The notes under the pieces are model-generated. The model ran no database searches. It had not been told where the DNA came from and saw only the letters and a program-made list of their open reading frames with translations. Both the position numbers and the translations under genes were made by a program. This document shows positions 8,111 through 16,092 of a stretch of 64,000 nt of DNA, piece by piece. This stretch comes from Azoarcus olearius (GTDB lineage Bacteria > Pseudomonadota > Gammaproteobacteria > Burkholderiales > Rhodocyclaceae). The stretch spans positions 2,542,001 to 2,606,000 of the forward strand of contig NZ_CP016210.1 in assembly GCF_001682385.1 (NCBI RefSeq), in the 5' to 3' direction. The stretch's first letter is position 1, and each line of letters begins with the position of its first letter.

Positions 8111-9264
8111 CACTGCAGCTCCATCAGGGAAGGCGACTCGCCCACGCCTTCCATGCGGCGGATCAGCTTCGGCGCAGCGGCGGCGTCGTAGGCGGCGAGC
8201 GCGCCTTTCATGCCGTCGTAGGCAAACAGACGCGGCTTGTCGCCCTGGCTGACCGCGAGCGCAATGGCGTTGCTGCCCGGGCTGCGCGCGATGCGCTTGC
8301 CGGTCTTGAGGTCGAAGGTCCAGATTTCCTTGGCGGGAAACTTGTGGCTGCCGACCTTGGCGCCATCGTGCATGCCGACGAACACGCGCCCGCTCGCGTT
8401 GTGCTGGGCGAGCAGCTGATAGCCGCCCGGACGCCAGCCGGCCTTGCGCTCCTTGTCCGTGAGCAGCGACCACTTCGGCTCGAAGCTGGCGACGGCGCCG
8501 CCGACGTGGGCGGTGTAGAGGTCGCCACCGTAGGAGACGAAGCGGTAGGTGTCGCCGTCCTGCTCGCCGTGGATGAAGACGGGATCGACATCCGGGTTAA
8601 AGAACGCGGCGCTCTTCTGCTGGTCGGTCGGCTCGCCCTTGTCGTCGTGGGTGACGGTGAGCATGGTGCCGTCGCCGCAGATGGTGGAGAAACGGTTGGA
8701 GGCGCTCGCCGCCGGCAGCACGATCCAGCAGCCGGGGATGTCGATCTGCGACGCGACCTTCTTCGCCTTCAGGTCCACCACCGTCACCGAGATCGCCGGG
8801 GTGGCGTTGAGCACGTAGAGCCAGCGCCCGTCGGCCGAGGTGCGGACGATGCCCTTGTAGTTCAGCGCCTGGGCATGGATAGGCGGGATGACGATCTCGC
8901 CGGTCTTGGCGAGCGTCTGCGCGTCGTGGATATCCACGGTGTCGGTGCGCTCGCCCGAGGCCAGGCGCGAGTAGTAGGTGGTGGCGACGTAGATCTCCTT
9001 GCGGTCCGGCGATACCACCGCCTGGCCGGCGTAGGCGGTGGACACCACGCCGAGGTAGCGCAGCGCGTCGCCGTCGATGACGTGCAGCCGGCCATCGACG
9101 ATGTGGCCGATGGAGATGTCGGAGAGGTAGATGCGATACGGATTGGGCGGCGGCAGATCCACCGTCTTCGGGATCTCCACCTGCAGCTCGGCCTGGGCAG
9201 ACCCGCCCGCGAGGGCGATCAGCACGGCGGCGAGACAGGTTCGCAACGCACGGTGTCGAAGCAC
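8110..9264 (-). CDS. aauB: Aromatic amine dehydrogenase large subunit
   Basis: The alpha subunit, a seven-bladed beta-propeller that holds the TTQ small subunit in the periplasm. It is 384 residues with GTG as start; the GTG lies 7 nt after AAGGAGG and gives a normal signal peptide (LRHRALRTC, hydrophobic core, Ala-Gln-Ala). The longer in-frame reading adds Arg-rich sequence and has no ribosome site. The YVATTYYSRLASGERTD stretch and the repeated blade strands are typical of AauB/MauB. First gene of the operon, with an FNR-type box 92 bp upstream. Confidence 0.92.
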   Translation of the reverse strand: MLRHRALRTCLAAVLIALAGGSAQAELQVEIPKTVDLPPPNPYRIYLSDISIGHIVDGRLHVIDGDALRYLGVVSTAYAGQAVVSPDRKEIYVATTYYSRLASGERTDTVDIHDAQTLAKTGEIVIPPIHAQALNYKGIVRTSADGRWLYVLNATPAISVTVVDLKAKKVASQIDIPGCWIVLPAASASNRFSTICGDGTMLTVTHDDKGEPTDQQKSAAFFNPDVDPVFIHGEQDGDTYRFVSYGGDLYTAHVGGAVASFEPKWSLLTDKERKAGWRPGGYQLLAQHNASGRVFVGMHDGAKVGSHKFPAKEIWTFDLKTGKRIARSPGSNAIALAVSQGDKPRLFAYDGMKGALAAYDAAAAPKLIRRMEGVGESPSLMELQ

Positions 9265-9355
9265 GTCGAGCCTCCTTGTCGGGCACGGCGCAAGGCGCCG
9301 CGTTGTTCTCGGAATCCGCCGCGCACGGCGGATACGCTGGTCTTGGTCCGCCGGA

Positions 9356-9369
9356 TTGATGCAGATCAA
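9356..9369 (-). promoter_or_regulatory. FNR/Anr/Dnr-type box upstream of aauB
   Basis: The sequence TTGATGCAGATCAA is an exact match to the FNR-family consensus TTGAT-N4-ATCAA. It lies 92 bp upstream of the aauB GTG within a 471-bp intergenic region shared with the divergent AraC-type gene. A site centred at -41.5 would put aauB transcription start near 9321. Binding is inferred; the Crp/Fnr family contains several regulators with nearly the same site. Confidence 0.6.
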
Positions 9370-9679
9370 AGCCAGCGGTTGAGATGGATTCTGGTCCGAG
9401 GGCGGCAGCGGCCGTTATCCGAAATCGGCAAGCCGTGCATCGCGGGCGAAAACCGGCGCAATGAGGCGTAAGTGATAGTGCGATGCACCATTCGGGCGCC
9501 TGTCCGACGATGCGCCGCAACATTGCGGGGCCGCCGCGGCGAGGTCGGCGAAAAGGGGCTTGTGAAGCGCCCGGCTTCGGGTTTACGCTGAAAAAACAGA
9601 GCGTCACCCATAACGAAAAAGCACCACTTCCGGTCAGGAGACAGACCGAATGAAGCCTCACAGCCGCCCACGCCACGGC

Positions 9680-9695
9680 TGGCACGGGCCGTGCA
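9680..9695 (+). promoter_or_regulatory. Sigma-54-like -24/-12 element or palindromic operator
   Basis: TGGCACGGGCCGTGCA keeps the GG-N10-GC spacing of sigma-54 promoters and a perfect TGGCAC -24 half; the -12 half is GTGC rather than TTGC. The same bases form a palindrome (GCACGG-G-CCGTGC), so it could instead be a regulator site. As a promoter it would start near 9706, 30 nt before the ATG at 9736. Confidence 0.3.
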
Positions 9696-9735
9696 TGCGC
9701 ACTTCCACCAAGCACAGTTGTGGAGTCGCGCTTAC

Positions 9736-10725
9736 ATGAACCTTTCCTCGCCGGCCGCCGTACACGAACCCTTCAGCGCCATCTGGCACGACACCCGGGA
9801 CGCCGACGACCACGCCTCCTGCCTGCAGCGCTGGAACCAGCGCTACGACCAGCTCACCGCCGGGGTCTTCTCCGGTACGTTCGAAGAGTTCTGGTTCGGC
9901 AACGTGCAGATCTTCCGCGAACGCACCAACCAGTCGGTGCACGAGGCCGGCCAGGCCTGGGCCGGCTCGCGCACCTTCGGCGTGCCGATCGAGGTCGATG
10001 GGCCGGGTTGGTACTGCGGCGAAACGCTGGATTTCAACTCGGTGATCACGCTGCGCGGCGGCGACGAACTCGACTTCCGCACGCCCCGCCTGCACGACGT
10101 GCTGGCCGTGACGACCAGCGCGCAGGCGCTGAACGACTACGCGCTGCAGGTGGAACATCGCGATATCGAAGCCGAACTCGGCGACCGTCGCACGGTGCCC
10201 GGCACCGCGGCACAGGCCGACGCGCTGCGCGCCTTCCTTCGCACCGTGATGGCCAGCCTGCGTGCCACGCCCGACATGCTGCGCCACGCGCCGATGCGCA
10301 AGGGGCTGGAGCAGGCGGTGTACGGGGCCCTGCTCGCGGCCATCGGCGGCGAGCCGGAGCACCGCTCGCCCTCCGGCAATGCCCGTCAGCTGGTGGTGGA
10401 ACGCGCGCGCGATTACATGCGCCACCATATCGACGAGCCGATCACGGTGGCCGACCTGTGCGCCGAACTGCGCGTGTCGCGGCGGACGCTGCAGTACAGC
10501 TTCCAGGACGTGCTCAACCTCAACCCGGTCAGCTTCCTGCGCGCCCTCCGCCTGAACGGCGTGCGCCGCGCCCTCAAGCGCGCCGAGCCGGGCGGCGAAA
10601 CCGTGGCCGACATCGCCGCGCGCTGGGGCTTCTGGCATTTGTCGCATTTCGCCTCAGACTACAAGGCAATGTTCGGAGAGCTACCTTCCGAAACCCTGCG
10701 CCACGTCGATAGCGCCCGGCGCTGA
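9736..10725 (+). CDS. AraC-family transcriptional regulator
   Basis: About 329 residues: an N-terminal effector/oligomerisation domain of the EutR/ethanolamine-regulator type (FSGTFEEFWFGNVQIF, about residues 45-60) and a C-terminal AraC DNA-binding domain with two helix-turn-helix motifs (LCAELRVSRRTLQYSF and DIAARWGFWHLSHFASDYKAMFGE, split over about residues 245-320). It is divergent from the aau operon, so it is the best candidate for its substrate-dependent activator. An upstream start at 9691 would overlap the palindrome and has no ribosome site. Confidence 0.88.
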   Translation: MNLSSPAAVHEPFSAIWHDTRDADDHASCLQRWNQRYDQLTAGVFSGTFEEFWFGNVQIFRERTNQSVHEAGQAWAGSRTFGVPIEVDGPGWYCGETLDFNSVITLRGGDELDFRTPRLHDVLAVTTSAQALNDYALQVEHRDIEAELGDRRTVPGTAAQADALRAFLRTVMASLRATPDMLRHAPMRKGLEQAVYGALLAAIGGEPEHRSPSGNARQLVVERARDYMRHHIDEPITVADLCAELRVSRRTLQYSFQDVLNLNPVSFLRALRLNGVRRALKRAEPGGETVADIAARWGFWHLSHFASDYKAMFGELPSETLRHVDSARR

Positions 10726-10732
10726 CCTGAAC

Positions 10733-10763
10733 GGGCGGAGGGGGCGGCCGCGCCCTTCCGCCC
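10733..10763 (+). terminator. Possible terminator after the AraC-type gene
   Basis: A GC-rich imperfect hairpin (GGGCGGAGGG pairing with CCCTTCCGCCC) 8 bp after the stop. There is no T-run, so termination is uncertain. Confidence 0.3.
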
Positions 10764-11031
10764 GCTTCCGCCCCCTTCCTGGCGCCCCCTCCGGCGCCAC
10801 GCGCCGTCCGGCGCACGTCTCCACCCCCGTTTCTCCAGCCTGCCGCGCGGCTCGGCGCGCCCCAGCGTGGTTCCTCGGCACGCGCGTCCGCACCATCGCG
10901 GCGCGCGTCGTCCGGCCGGCAAGCCCGCGCGCGCACCTTCAGCCGACGCTCAACACCGCGCCATCCGGCGTTCTTGATAGCCCTAATCGGCAAATGGGTC
11001 TGTTGGCACGCCATCTGCTTTTACTGGCCCA

Positions 11032-11046
11032 ACTGGTCCGACCAGT
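11032..11046 (+). promoter_or_regulatory. FadR-type operator upstream of gntR
   Basis: ACTGGTCCGACCAGT is a perfect inverted repeat with 7-bp arms and matches the TGGTC-N-GACCA core bound by FadR-subfamily GntR regulators. It ends 22 bp before the regulator start codon, so autoregulation is likely. The rest of the 343-bp gap from 10726 shows only GC-rich sequence. Confidence 0.55.
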
Positions 11047-11068
11047 CAGAACACTCACCCGGAAAACC

Positions 11069-11749
11069 ATGCCCAGCATCGCCAACATCGCCGCCCAGGC
11101 CCTGCAACGCCGGATCACCAACGGTGAATTCGCCGCCGGCGCCGCCCTGCCCTCGCAGCGCGAACTCGCCGACCAGCTCGCCATCAGCCGCGCCTCGCTG
11201 CGCGAAGCCATCTCCACGCTGGAAGCGCTCGGCCTCGTGCGCAGCCAGCCGGGCAAAGGCGTGTTCGTCACCGCCGGCAGCCAGCGCGACGCCACCCAGC
11301 CGCTGCGCGGCACCGCCAGCATGACGCCGCAGGCGCTGATCGAATTCCGCGCCGCGCTCGAACCCGCCTGGGCTGCGCTCGCCGCCCAGCGCATCGACGA
11401 CGACGGCCGCGCCCGCCTCGCCGCCATCCAGGCCGGCATGGAAGACGCGCTCAAGGTCGGCGACCTGGTGATGGCGGCCGACTGGGACCTGCAGTTCCAC
11501 ATGCTGCTCGCCGAACTCTGCGGCAACCCCGGCCTGATCGAGATCGCCCACCAGTTCCGCGAACAGATCGGCCACAGCCTGCGGCTGCCGTTCTCGCGTT
11601 CGGCGAGCATCTGGGAACCGGCCGACGAACACCGCCTGATCATCGACGCCATCCTCGCCGGCGATGCCGCCGCCGCCGCCGCCGCGATGCATGCCCACCT
11701 CGGCGGCGCCTCGCGCCGCATCGGCATCGACTACCGCCCGCCGGGCTGA
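11069..11749 (+). CDS. FadR-subfamily GntR regulator
   Basis: A 226-residue regulator with an N-terminal winged helix (about residues 5-70: PSQRELADQLAISRASLREA) and a C-terminal all-helical FCD ligand domain. The start MPSIANIA was chosen because the longer reading begins before, and would translate through, the palindromic operator. It heads an ABC transporter locus for a polar amino acid or small organic acid and probably represses it until the ligand appears. Confidence 0.88.
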   Translation: MPSIANIAAQALQRRITNGEFAAGAALPSQRELADQLAISRASLREAISTLEALGLVRSQPGKGVFVTAGSQRDATQPLRGTASMTPQALIEFRAALEPAWAALAAQRIDDDGRARLAAIQAGMEDALKVGDLVMAADWDLQFHMLLAELCGNPGLIEIAHQFREQIGHSLRLPFSRSASIWEPADEHRLIIDAILAGDAAAAAAAMHAHLGGASRRIGIDYRPPG

Positions 11750-11800
11750 GCCCGACGTTTTCTCTTCCCTTCGCCCTTCTTTCCAAACGGAGCCCGCAAC

Positions 11801-12619
11801 ATGAACCACGCGCTGCACACCACCCGCCGCCCCTTCCTGCGCAGCCTCTTCGGCCTTGCCGCCGGCATCGCCGTCGCCTCCACCATCGGCCTCGCCGATG
11901 CGCGCGCCGACGTGCTGGCCAACGTGCAGAAGGCCGGCACCCTGCGCGTCGCAGTGCCGCAGGACTTTCCGCCCTTCGGCAGCGTCGGCACCGACCTCAA
12001 GCCGCGCGGTTACGACATCGACATGGCCAACCTGATCGCCAAGGAACTCGGCGTGAAGGTCGAGCTGATCCCGGTGACCAGCACCAACCGCATCCCCTAC
12101 CTCACCACCGGCAAGGCCGACCTGGTGATCTCCAGCTTGGGCAAGAACCCCGACCGCGAGAAGGTGATCGACTTCTCCGAAGCCTACGCGCCCTTCTTCA
12201 ACGGCGTGTTCGGGCCGGAAGACGTGAAGCTGACCAAGGTGGAAGAGCTGGACGGCAAGACCGTGGGCGTGACCCGCGGCTCGGTGGAAGACCTGGAGCT
12301 GACCAAGATCGCCTCGCCCAAGGTCACGATCAAGCGCTTCGAGGACAACAACGCGACGATCTCCGCCTACCTCACCGGCCAGGTGCAGTTCGTCGCCACC
12401 GGCAACGTGGTGGCCGCCGCGGTGAATGACATGACCAAGCTGCGCCGCCTCGGCGCCAAGTTCCTGATCAAGAACTCGCCCTGTTACGTCGCCACCGCCA
12501 AGGGCGAAACCGCGCTGATGACCAAGGTGAACGCGATCATCGTCAAGGCCAAGCAGGACGGCACGCTCAACGACATCGCCCAGCGCTGGCTCAACGCTCC
12601 GCTGCCGAAGGACCTGTAA
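11801..12619 (+). CDS. Family 3 periplasmic substrate-binding protein (amino-acid ABC transporter)
   Basis: A 272-residue solute-binding protein with an exported leader (about residues 1-36, ending Ala-Arg-Ala, with Arg-Arg before the hydrophobic core). The domain shows the family signature KAGTLRVAVPQDFPPFGS and GYDIDMANLIAKELGV. It lies 51 bp after gntR and 70 bp before the first permease. The ligand class is a polar amino acid or related zwitterion; the exact substrate cannot be read from sequence. Confidence 0.9.
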   Translation: MNHALHTTRRPFLRSLFGLAAGIAVASTIGLADARADVLANVQKAGTLRVAVPQDFPPFGSVGTDLKPRGYDIDMANLIAKELGVKVELIPVTSTNRIPYLTTGKADLVISSLGKNPDREKVIDFSEAYAPFFNGVFGPEDVKLTKVEELDGKTVGVTRGSVEDLELTKIASPKVTIKRFEDNNATISAYLTGQVQFVATGNVVAAAVNDMTKLRRLGAKFLIKNSPCYVATAKGETALMTKVNAIIVKAKQDGTLNDIAQRWLNAPLPKDL

Positions 12620-12689
12620 GCGCAAGCCGCCGCGCGCGGGGCTGCGGCCCCGCACGCATGCCTGTGATCCGCCTTCAACGGACTCGACG

Positions 12690-13358
12690 ATGGCCTATCA
12701 ATTCGACTTTGCGCCGGTGTTCGACAACGCCGACCTGCTGCTGTCGGGCGCCGGCTTCACGCTGGCGCTGACCGCGGTGGGCGCGGTGTTCGGCATCGGC
12801 CTCGGCATCCTCGGCGCGATCTGCCGCGCCTGGAAGCTCGCCCCCTTCGATCGCATCTTCGGCGTCTATGTGGAGGTGATCCGCAACACGCCCTTCCTGG
12901 TGCAGCTCTTCTTCATCTTCTTCGGCCTGCCCTCGCTCGGCGTGAAGATGACCGAATGGCAGGCGGCGGTGCTGGCGATGGTGATCAACCTCGGCGCCTA
13001 CTCCACCGAAATCATCCGCGCCGGCATCCAGGCGACGCCGCGCGGCCAGATCGAGGCCGCCGAATCGCTGGCGCTGACGCGCAGCCAGATCTTCCGCCAC
13101 GTGGTGCTGCGCCCGGCGCTGGCCAAGGTGTGGCCGGCGCTTACCAGCCAGGTGATCATCGTCATGCTGGGTTCGGCGGTGTGCTCGCAGATCGCCACGG
13201 AAGAACTCACCTTCGCCGCCAACTTCATCCAGTCGCGCAACTTCCGCGCCTTCGAAACCTACTTCGTCACCACCGCGATCTACTTCGCGATGGCGCTGCT
13301 GATCCGCCAGTTGCTGATCCAGGTCGGCCAGGGCTACGTGGTCGGGAGGGCACGCTGA
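12690..13358 (+). CDS. Amino-acid ABC transporter permease 1
   Basis: A 222-residue inner-membrane permease of the HisMQ/GlnP type with about five TM helices and the EAA loop that docks to the ATPase (ESLALTRSQIFRHVVLRPA). The stop overlaps the next permease start (TGATG), indicating translational coupling and a heteromeric channel. Confidence 0.9.
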   Translation: MAYQFDFAPVFDNADLLLSGAGFTLALTAVGAVFGIGLGILGAICRAWKLAPFDRIFGVYVEVIRNTPFLVQLFFIFFGLPSLGVKMTEWQAAVLAMVINLGAYSTEIIRAGIQATPRGQIEAAESLALTRSQIFRHVVLRPALAKVWPALTSQVIIVMLGSAVCSQIATEELTFAANFIQSRNFRAFETYFVTTAIYFAMALLIRQLLIQVGQGYVVGRAR

Positions 13359-14011
13359 TGTTCGTGCAATTCACCACCTGGGACATCGTCCGCAACCTGC
13401 TCGACGCCGGCAAATGGACGCTGGCGCTGTCGCTGATCGCCTTCGTGCTCGGCGGCATCGTCGGGCTGGCCATCCTGTTCGCTCGCATCTCCAAGAACCG
13501 CGCACTGCAGGCCTTCACCAAGGGCTATATCGAGGTCTTCCAGGGCACGCCGCTGCTGATGCAGCTCTTCATCGTGTTCTTCGGCCTGTCGCTGCTGGGC
13601 ATCGACGTGTCGCCCTGGCTCGCCGCCGCAGCCGGACTGACGCTCTTCACCAGCGCCTACCTCGCCGAGATCTGGCGCGGCTGCGTCGAGGCGGTGCCCA
13701 AGGGCCAGTGGGAGGCCTCGTCCAGCCTGGCGCTGTCCTACGCCCAGCAGATGCGCCATGTGATCCTGCCGCAGGCGCTGCGCATCGCGGTGGCGCCGAC
13801 GGTCGGCTTCTCGGTGCAGGTGGTCAAGGGCACCGCGGTCACCTCCATCATCGGTTTCGCCGAACTCACCAAGACGGGCTCGATGCTCGCCAACGCCACC
13901 TTCCAGCCCTTCATGGTGTTCGGCCTGGTGGCGGCCGGCTACTTCGCCCTGTGTTATCCGCTCTCGCTGTACGCGAAAAGCCTGGAGAGGAAATTCCATG
14001 TCGCTCGTTAA
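13358..14011 (+). CDS. Amino-acid ABC transporter permease 2
   Basis: A 217-residue partner permease with five predicted TM helices, the FQGTPLLMQLF motif and an EAA loop (SSLALSYAQQMRHVILPQA). Start chosen at the ATG overlapping the upstream stop; a much longer reading is only the frame-shifted shadow of permease 1. It overlaps the ATPase gene by 14 bp. Confidence 0.9.
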   Translation: MFVQFTTWDIVRNLLDAGKWTLALSLIAFVLGGIVGLAILFARISKNRALQAFTKGYIEVFQGTPLLMQLFIVFFGLSLLGIDVSPWLAAAAGLTLFTSAYLAEIWRGCVEAVPKGQWEASSSLALSYAQQMRHVILPQALRIAVAPTVGFSVQVVKGTAVTSIIGFAELTKTGSMLANATFQPFMVFGLVAAGYFALCYPLSLYAKSLERKFHVAR

Positions 14012-14726
14012 GATCGCCGGCCTGCACAAGCACTTCGGCCCCAATCACGTATTGAAGGGCATCGACCTCGATGTCCAGCAGGGCGACGTCGTCGCGCTGA
14101 TCGGGCGCAGTGGCTCGGGCAAGAGCACCCTGCTGCGCACCATCAACGGTCTGGAATCCATCGACAAGGGCGAGCTGCGGGTCGATGGCACCGCGCTGCA
14201 CGACGGCAAGGGCGACCTGCGCGCGCTGCGCCAGAAGGTGGGCATGGTGTTCCAGCAGTTCAACCTCTTCCCCCACCTTACCGCCGGCCAGAACGTGATG
14301 CTGGCACCCACCGTGGTGAAGGGCACGTCGAAGGCGGAGGCCGAGGACATCGCCAAGGAGATGCTGCTGAAGGTGGGCCTCGCCGACAAGTTCAACAGCT
14401 TCCCCGACCAGCTCTCCGGCGGCCAGCAACAGCGCGTGGCCATCGCCCGCGCGCTGGCGATGAAGCCCAAGGTGCTGCTGTGCGACGAGATCACCTCGGC
14501 GCTGGACCCGGAACTGGTGAACGAAGTGCTGGCGGTGGTGCAGCAGCTCGCGGCCGAAGGCATGACGCTGATCATGGTCACCCACGAGATGCGCTTCGCG
14601 CGCGAGGTCGGCAACAAGCTGATCTTCATGCACCACGGCCGCATCCACGAAAGCGGCGACCCGAAGACGGTGTTCGCCGCGCCGCAGACGCCGGAACTGG
14701 CCGCCTTCGTCGGCGCGGTGAGTTGA
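13998..14726 (+). CDS. Amino-acid ABC transporter ATP-binding protein
   Basis: A 242-residue GlnQ/HisP-type ATPase with Walker A GRSGSGKST (about residues 36-44), the ABC signature LSGGQQQR, Walker B VLLCDEIT and the switch His in MVTHEM. Last gene of the gntR-SBP-permease-permease-ATPase unit; it couples ATP hydrolysis to import. A short GC hairpin (14731-14744) lies between it and the convergent GST gene. Confidence 0.93.
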   Translation: MSLVKIAGLHKHFGPNHVLKGIDLDVQQGDVVALIGRSGSGKSTLLRTINGLESIDKGELRVDGTALHDGKGDLRALRQKVGMVFQQFNLFPHLTAGQNVMLAPTVVKGTSKAEAEDIAKEMLLKVGLADKFNSFPDQLSGGQQQRVAIARALAMKPKVLLCDEITSALDPELVNEVLAVVQQLAAEGMTLIMVTHEMRFAREVGNKLIFMHHGRIHESGDPKTVFAAPQTPELAAFVGAVS

Positions 14727-14750
14727 TACGGCGCGGGGGCGCCGGGCGGC

Positions 14751-15380
14751 TCAGGCCTTCTTCTGCATGGTTTCGATGCGCTCGGCGTTGATGCGGTCGG
14801 CACGCTGTGCCGCCGGCCGCGCCTGCAGCCTGGCGACGTATTCCTCGAACGCCGGGCGCTTTTCGATGCTGCCGAACATCATCCCCCAGCCGAGATGGGA
14901 ACCGACGTACACATCCGCCGCACTGAACTCGCCGCACAGGTACGGTGCCGCGGAGACGGCCTTCTCCAGCGTGTCGAGCACGCGCGCGTAGCTGCCGAAG
15001 CCGACGAAGGCATCCTTGCCCTCCGGCACTTGCCAGCCCATCGAATGCGCGGTCACCGCCTGCTCCACCGGCCCCGCGGCGAAGAACAGCCAGCGGTACC
15101 AGGGGCCGCGCGCGGAGTCATGCGCGGCCGGCGCCAGCCCGCTATCCGGAAAGCGGTCGGCGAGGTAGGCGCAGATCGCCGCCGCCTCGGTGACGACCAC
15201 ATCACCGTGGGTCAGCACCGGCACCTTGCCCATGGGATTGAGCGCCAGGAACTCCGGCGTCTTCATCGCCGGGCCGAATTCGGCCCACTCGATGCGGTGC
15301 GGCTGCCCGACCTCTTCCAGCATCCAGTGGGCGATACGTCCGCGCGAATAGGGATGGGTGTATAGAACCAGTTCGTTCAT
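14751..15380 (-). CDS. Glutathione S-transferase family protein
   Basis: A 209-residue cytosolic GST-fold protein. The N-terminal thioredoxin-like domain has the SRG active-site start (YTHPYSRGRIAHW) and the glutathione-binding region NPMGKVPVL followed by TEAAAICAYLAD; the C-terminal half is helical. Start chosen at MNELVLYTHP, 10 nt after GGAGGAGA. Convergent with the ABC ATPase and divergent from NfeD; substrate unknown. Confidence 0.88.
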   Translation of the reverse strand: MNELVLYTHPYSRGRIAHWMLEEVGQPHRIEWAEFGPAMKTPEFLALNPMGKVPVLTHGDVVVTEAAAICAYLADRFPDSGLAPAAHDSARGPWYRWLFFAAGPVEQAVTAHSMGWQVPEGKDAFVGFGSYARVLDTLEKAVSAAPYLCGEFSAADVYVGSHLGWGMMFGSIEKRPAFEEYVARLQARPAAQRADRINAERIETMQKKA

Positions 15381-15611
15381 GCTCGCTTCTCCTCCGTGAT
15401 GGCCGGCGCGCCGGCAGCGCTGGATGGGACAACCGGAACGACGATGCGCTCCATGGCCGCCGGGCGCAAGCGCAGGCATGGGCGCAGGCGGACGGCATCG
15501 CTCACGGCCTTCCGCGACGCGGTGCTACCACCGCTCGTCGCCATCGGGCCGGTGCGATGCACTGGCCGCACGCGCGATGCGGCTAGAATGCCGCCAAACC
15601 TGGAGAACCCG

Positions 15612-16052
15612 ATGAGCATGGAATGGTGGCACTGGGCGGTGGGCGGCATCGCCCTGATCCTGCTGGAACTCGTGATTCCGGCCTTCTTTGTGGTGTGGTT
15701 CGGCCTTGGTGCGCTGCTGGTCGCACTGGTTGCGCTGGTTGCCGACCTTTCGCTGACTGCGCAGCTTGTGCTGTGGCTGCTTGCCTCGGTGGCGATGACG
15801 GTGCTGTGGTTCAAGGTGTTCGAGCACCGCCGCCACAAGACCTTGTCGGGCACCGCCGAAGGCGACGTCATCGGTGAGGTCGGCCTGCTGGTCGGCGCGA
15901 TCGAGGCCTACGGCCGCGGCAAGGTGCGCTTCCAGCGCCCGGTGCTGGGGGCCGACGAATGGATCTGCCTCGCCGAAACCGCCATCCCCGCCGGCGAGCG
16001 CGTGCGCGTCGTCGGCATCGAGGGCAGCTTCCTGCGCGTCACCCGCGCCTGA
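15612..16052 (+). CDS. NfeD-family membrane protein
   Basis: A 146-residue protein with two or three N-terminal TM helices (about residues 5-65) and a C-terminal OB-fold domain (about 85-146), the short NfeD form. NfeD proteins act with SPFH (slipin/stomatin) partners in membrane organisation, and the SPFH gene follows 40 bp downstream. Start chosen at MSMEWWHW; the longer reading adds residues with no resemblance. Confidence 0.88.
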   Translation: MSMEWWHWAVGGIALILLELVIPAFFVVWFGLGALLVALVALVADLSLTAQLVLWLLASVAMTVLWFKVFEHRRHKTLSGTAEGDVIGEVGLLVGAIEAYGRGKVRFQRPVLGADEWICLAETAIPAGERVRVVGIEGSFLRVTRA

Positions 16053-16092
16053 GCCCTTCCGTCTTCCGCTTCAACCCTCCGAGGAGAATCGC

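Larger units (their letters stand above)
9265..9735. other. Divergent control region between aauB and araC-type gene
   Basis: A gene-free region of 471 bp. It contains the FNR-type box (9356-9369) and a palindromic sigma-54-like element (9680-9695). No credible small gene was seen; short open frames here are Arg/Pro-rich readings of GC-rich DNA. Confidence 0.6.
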
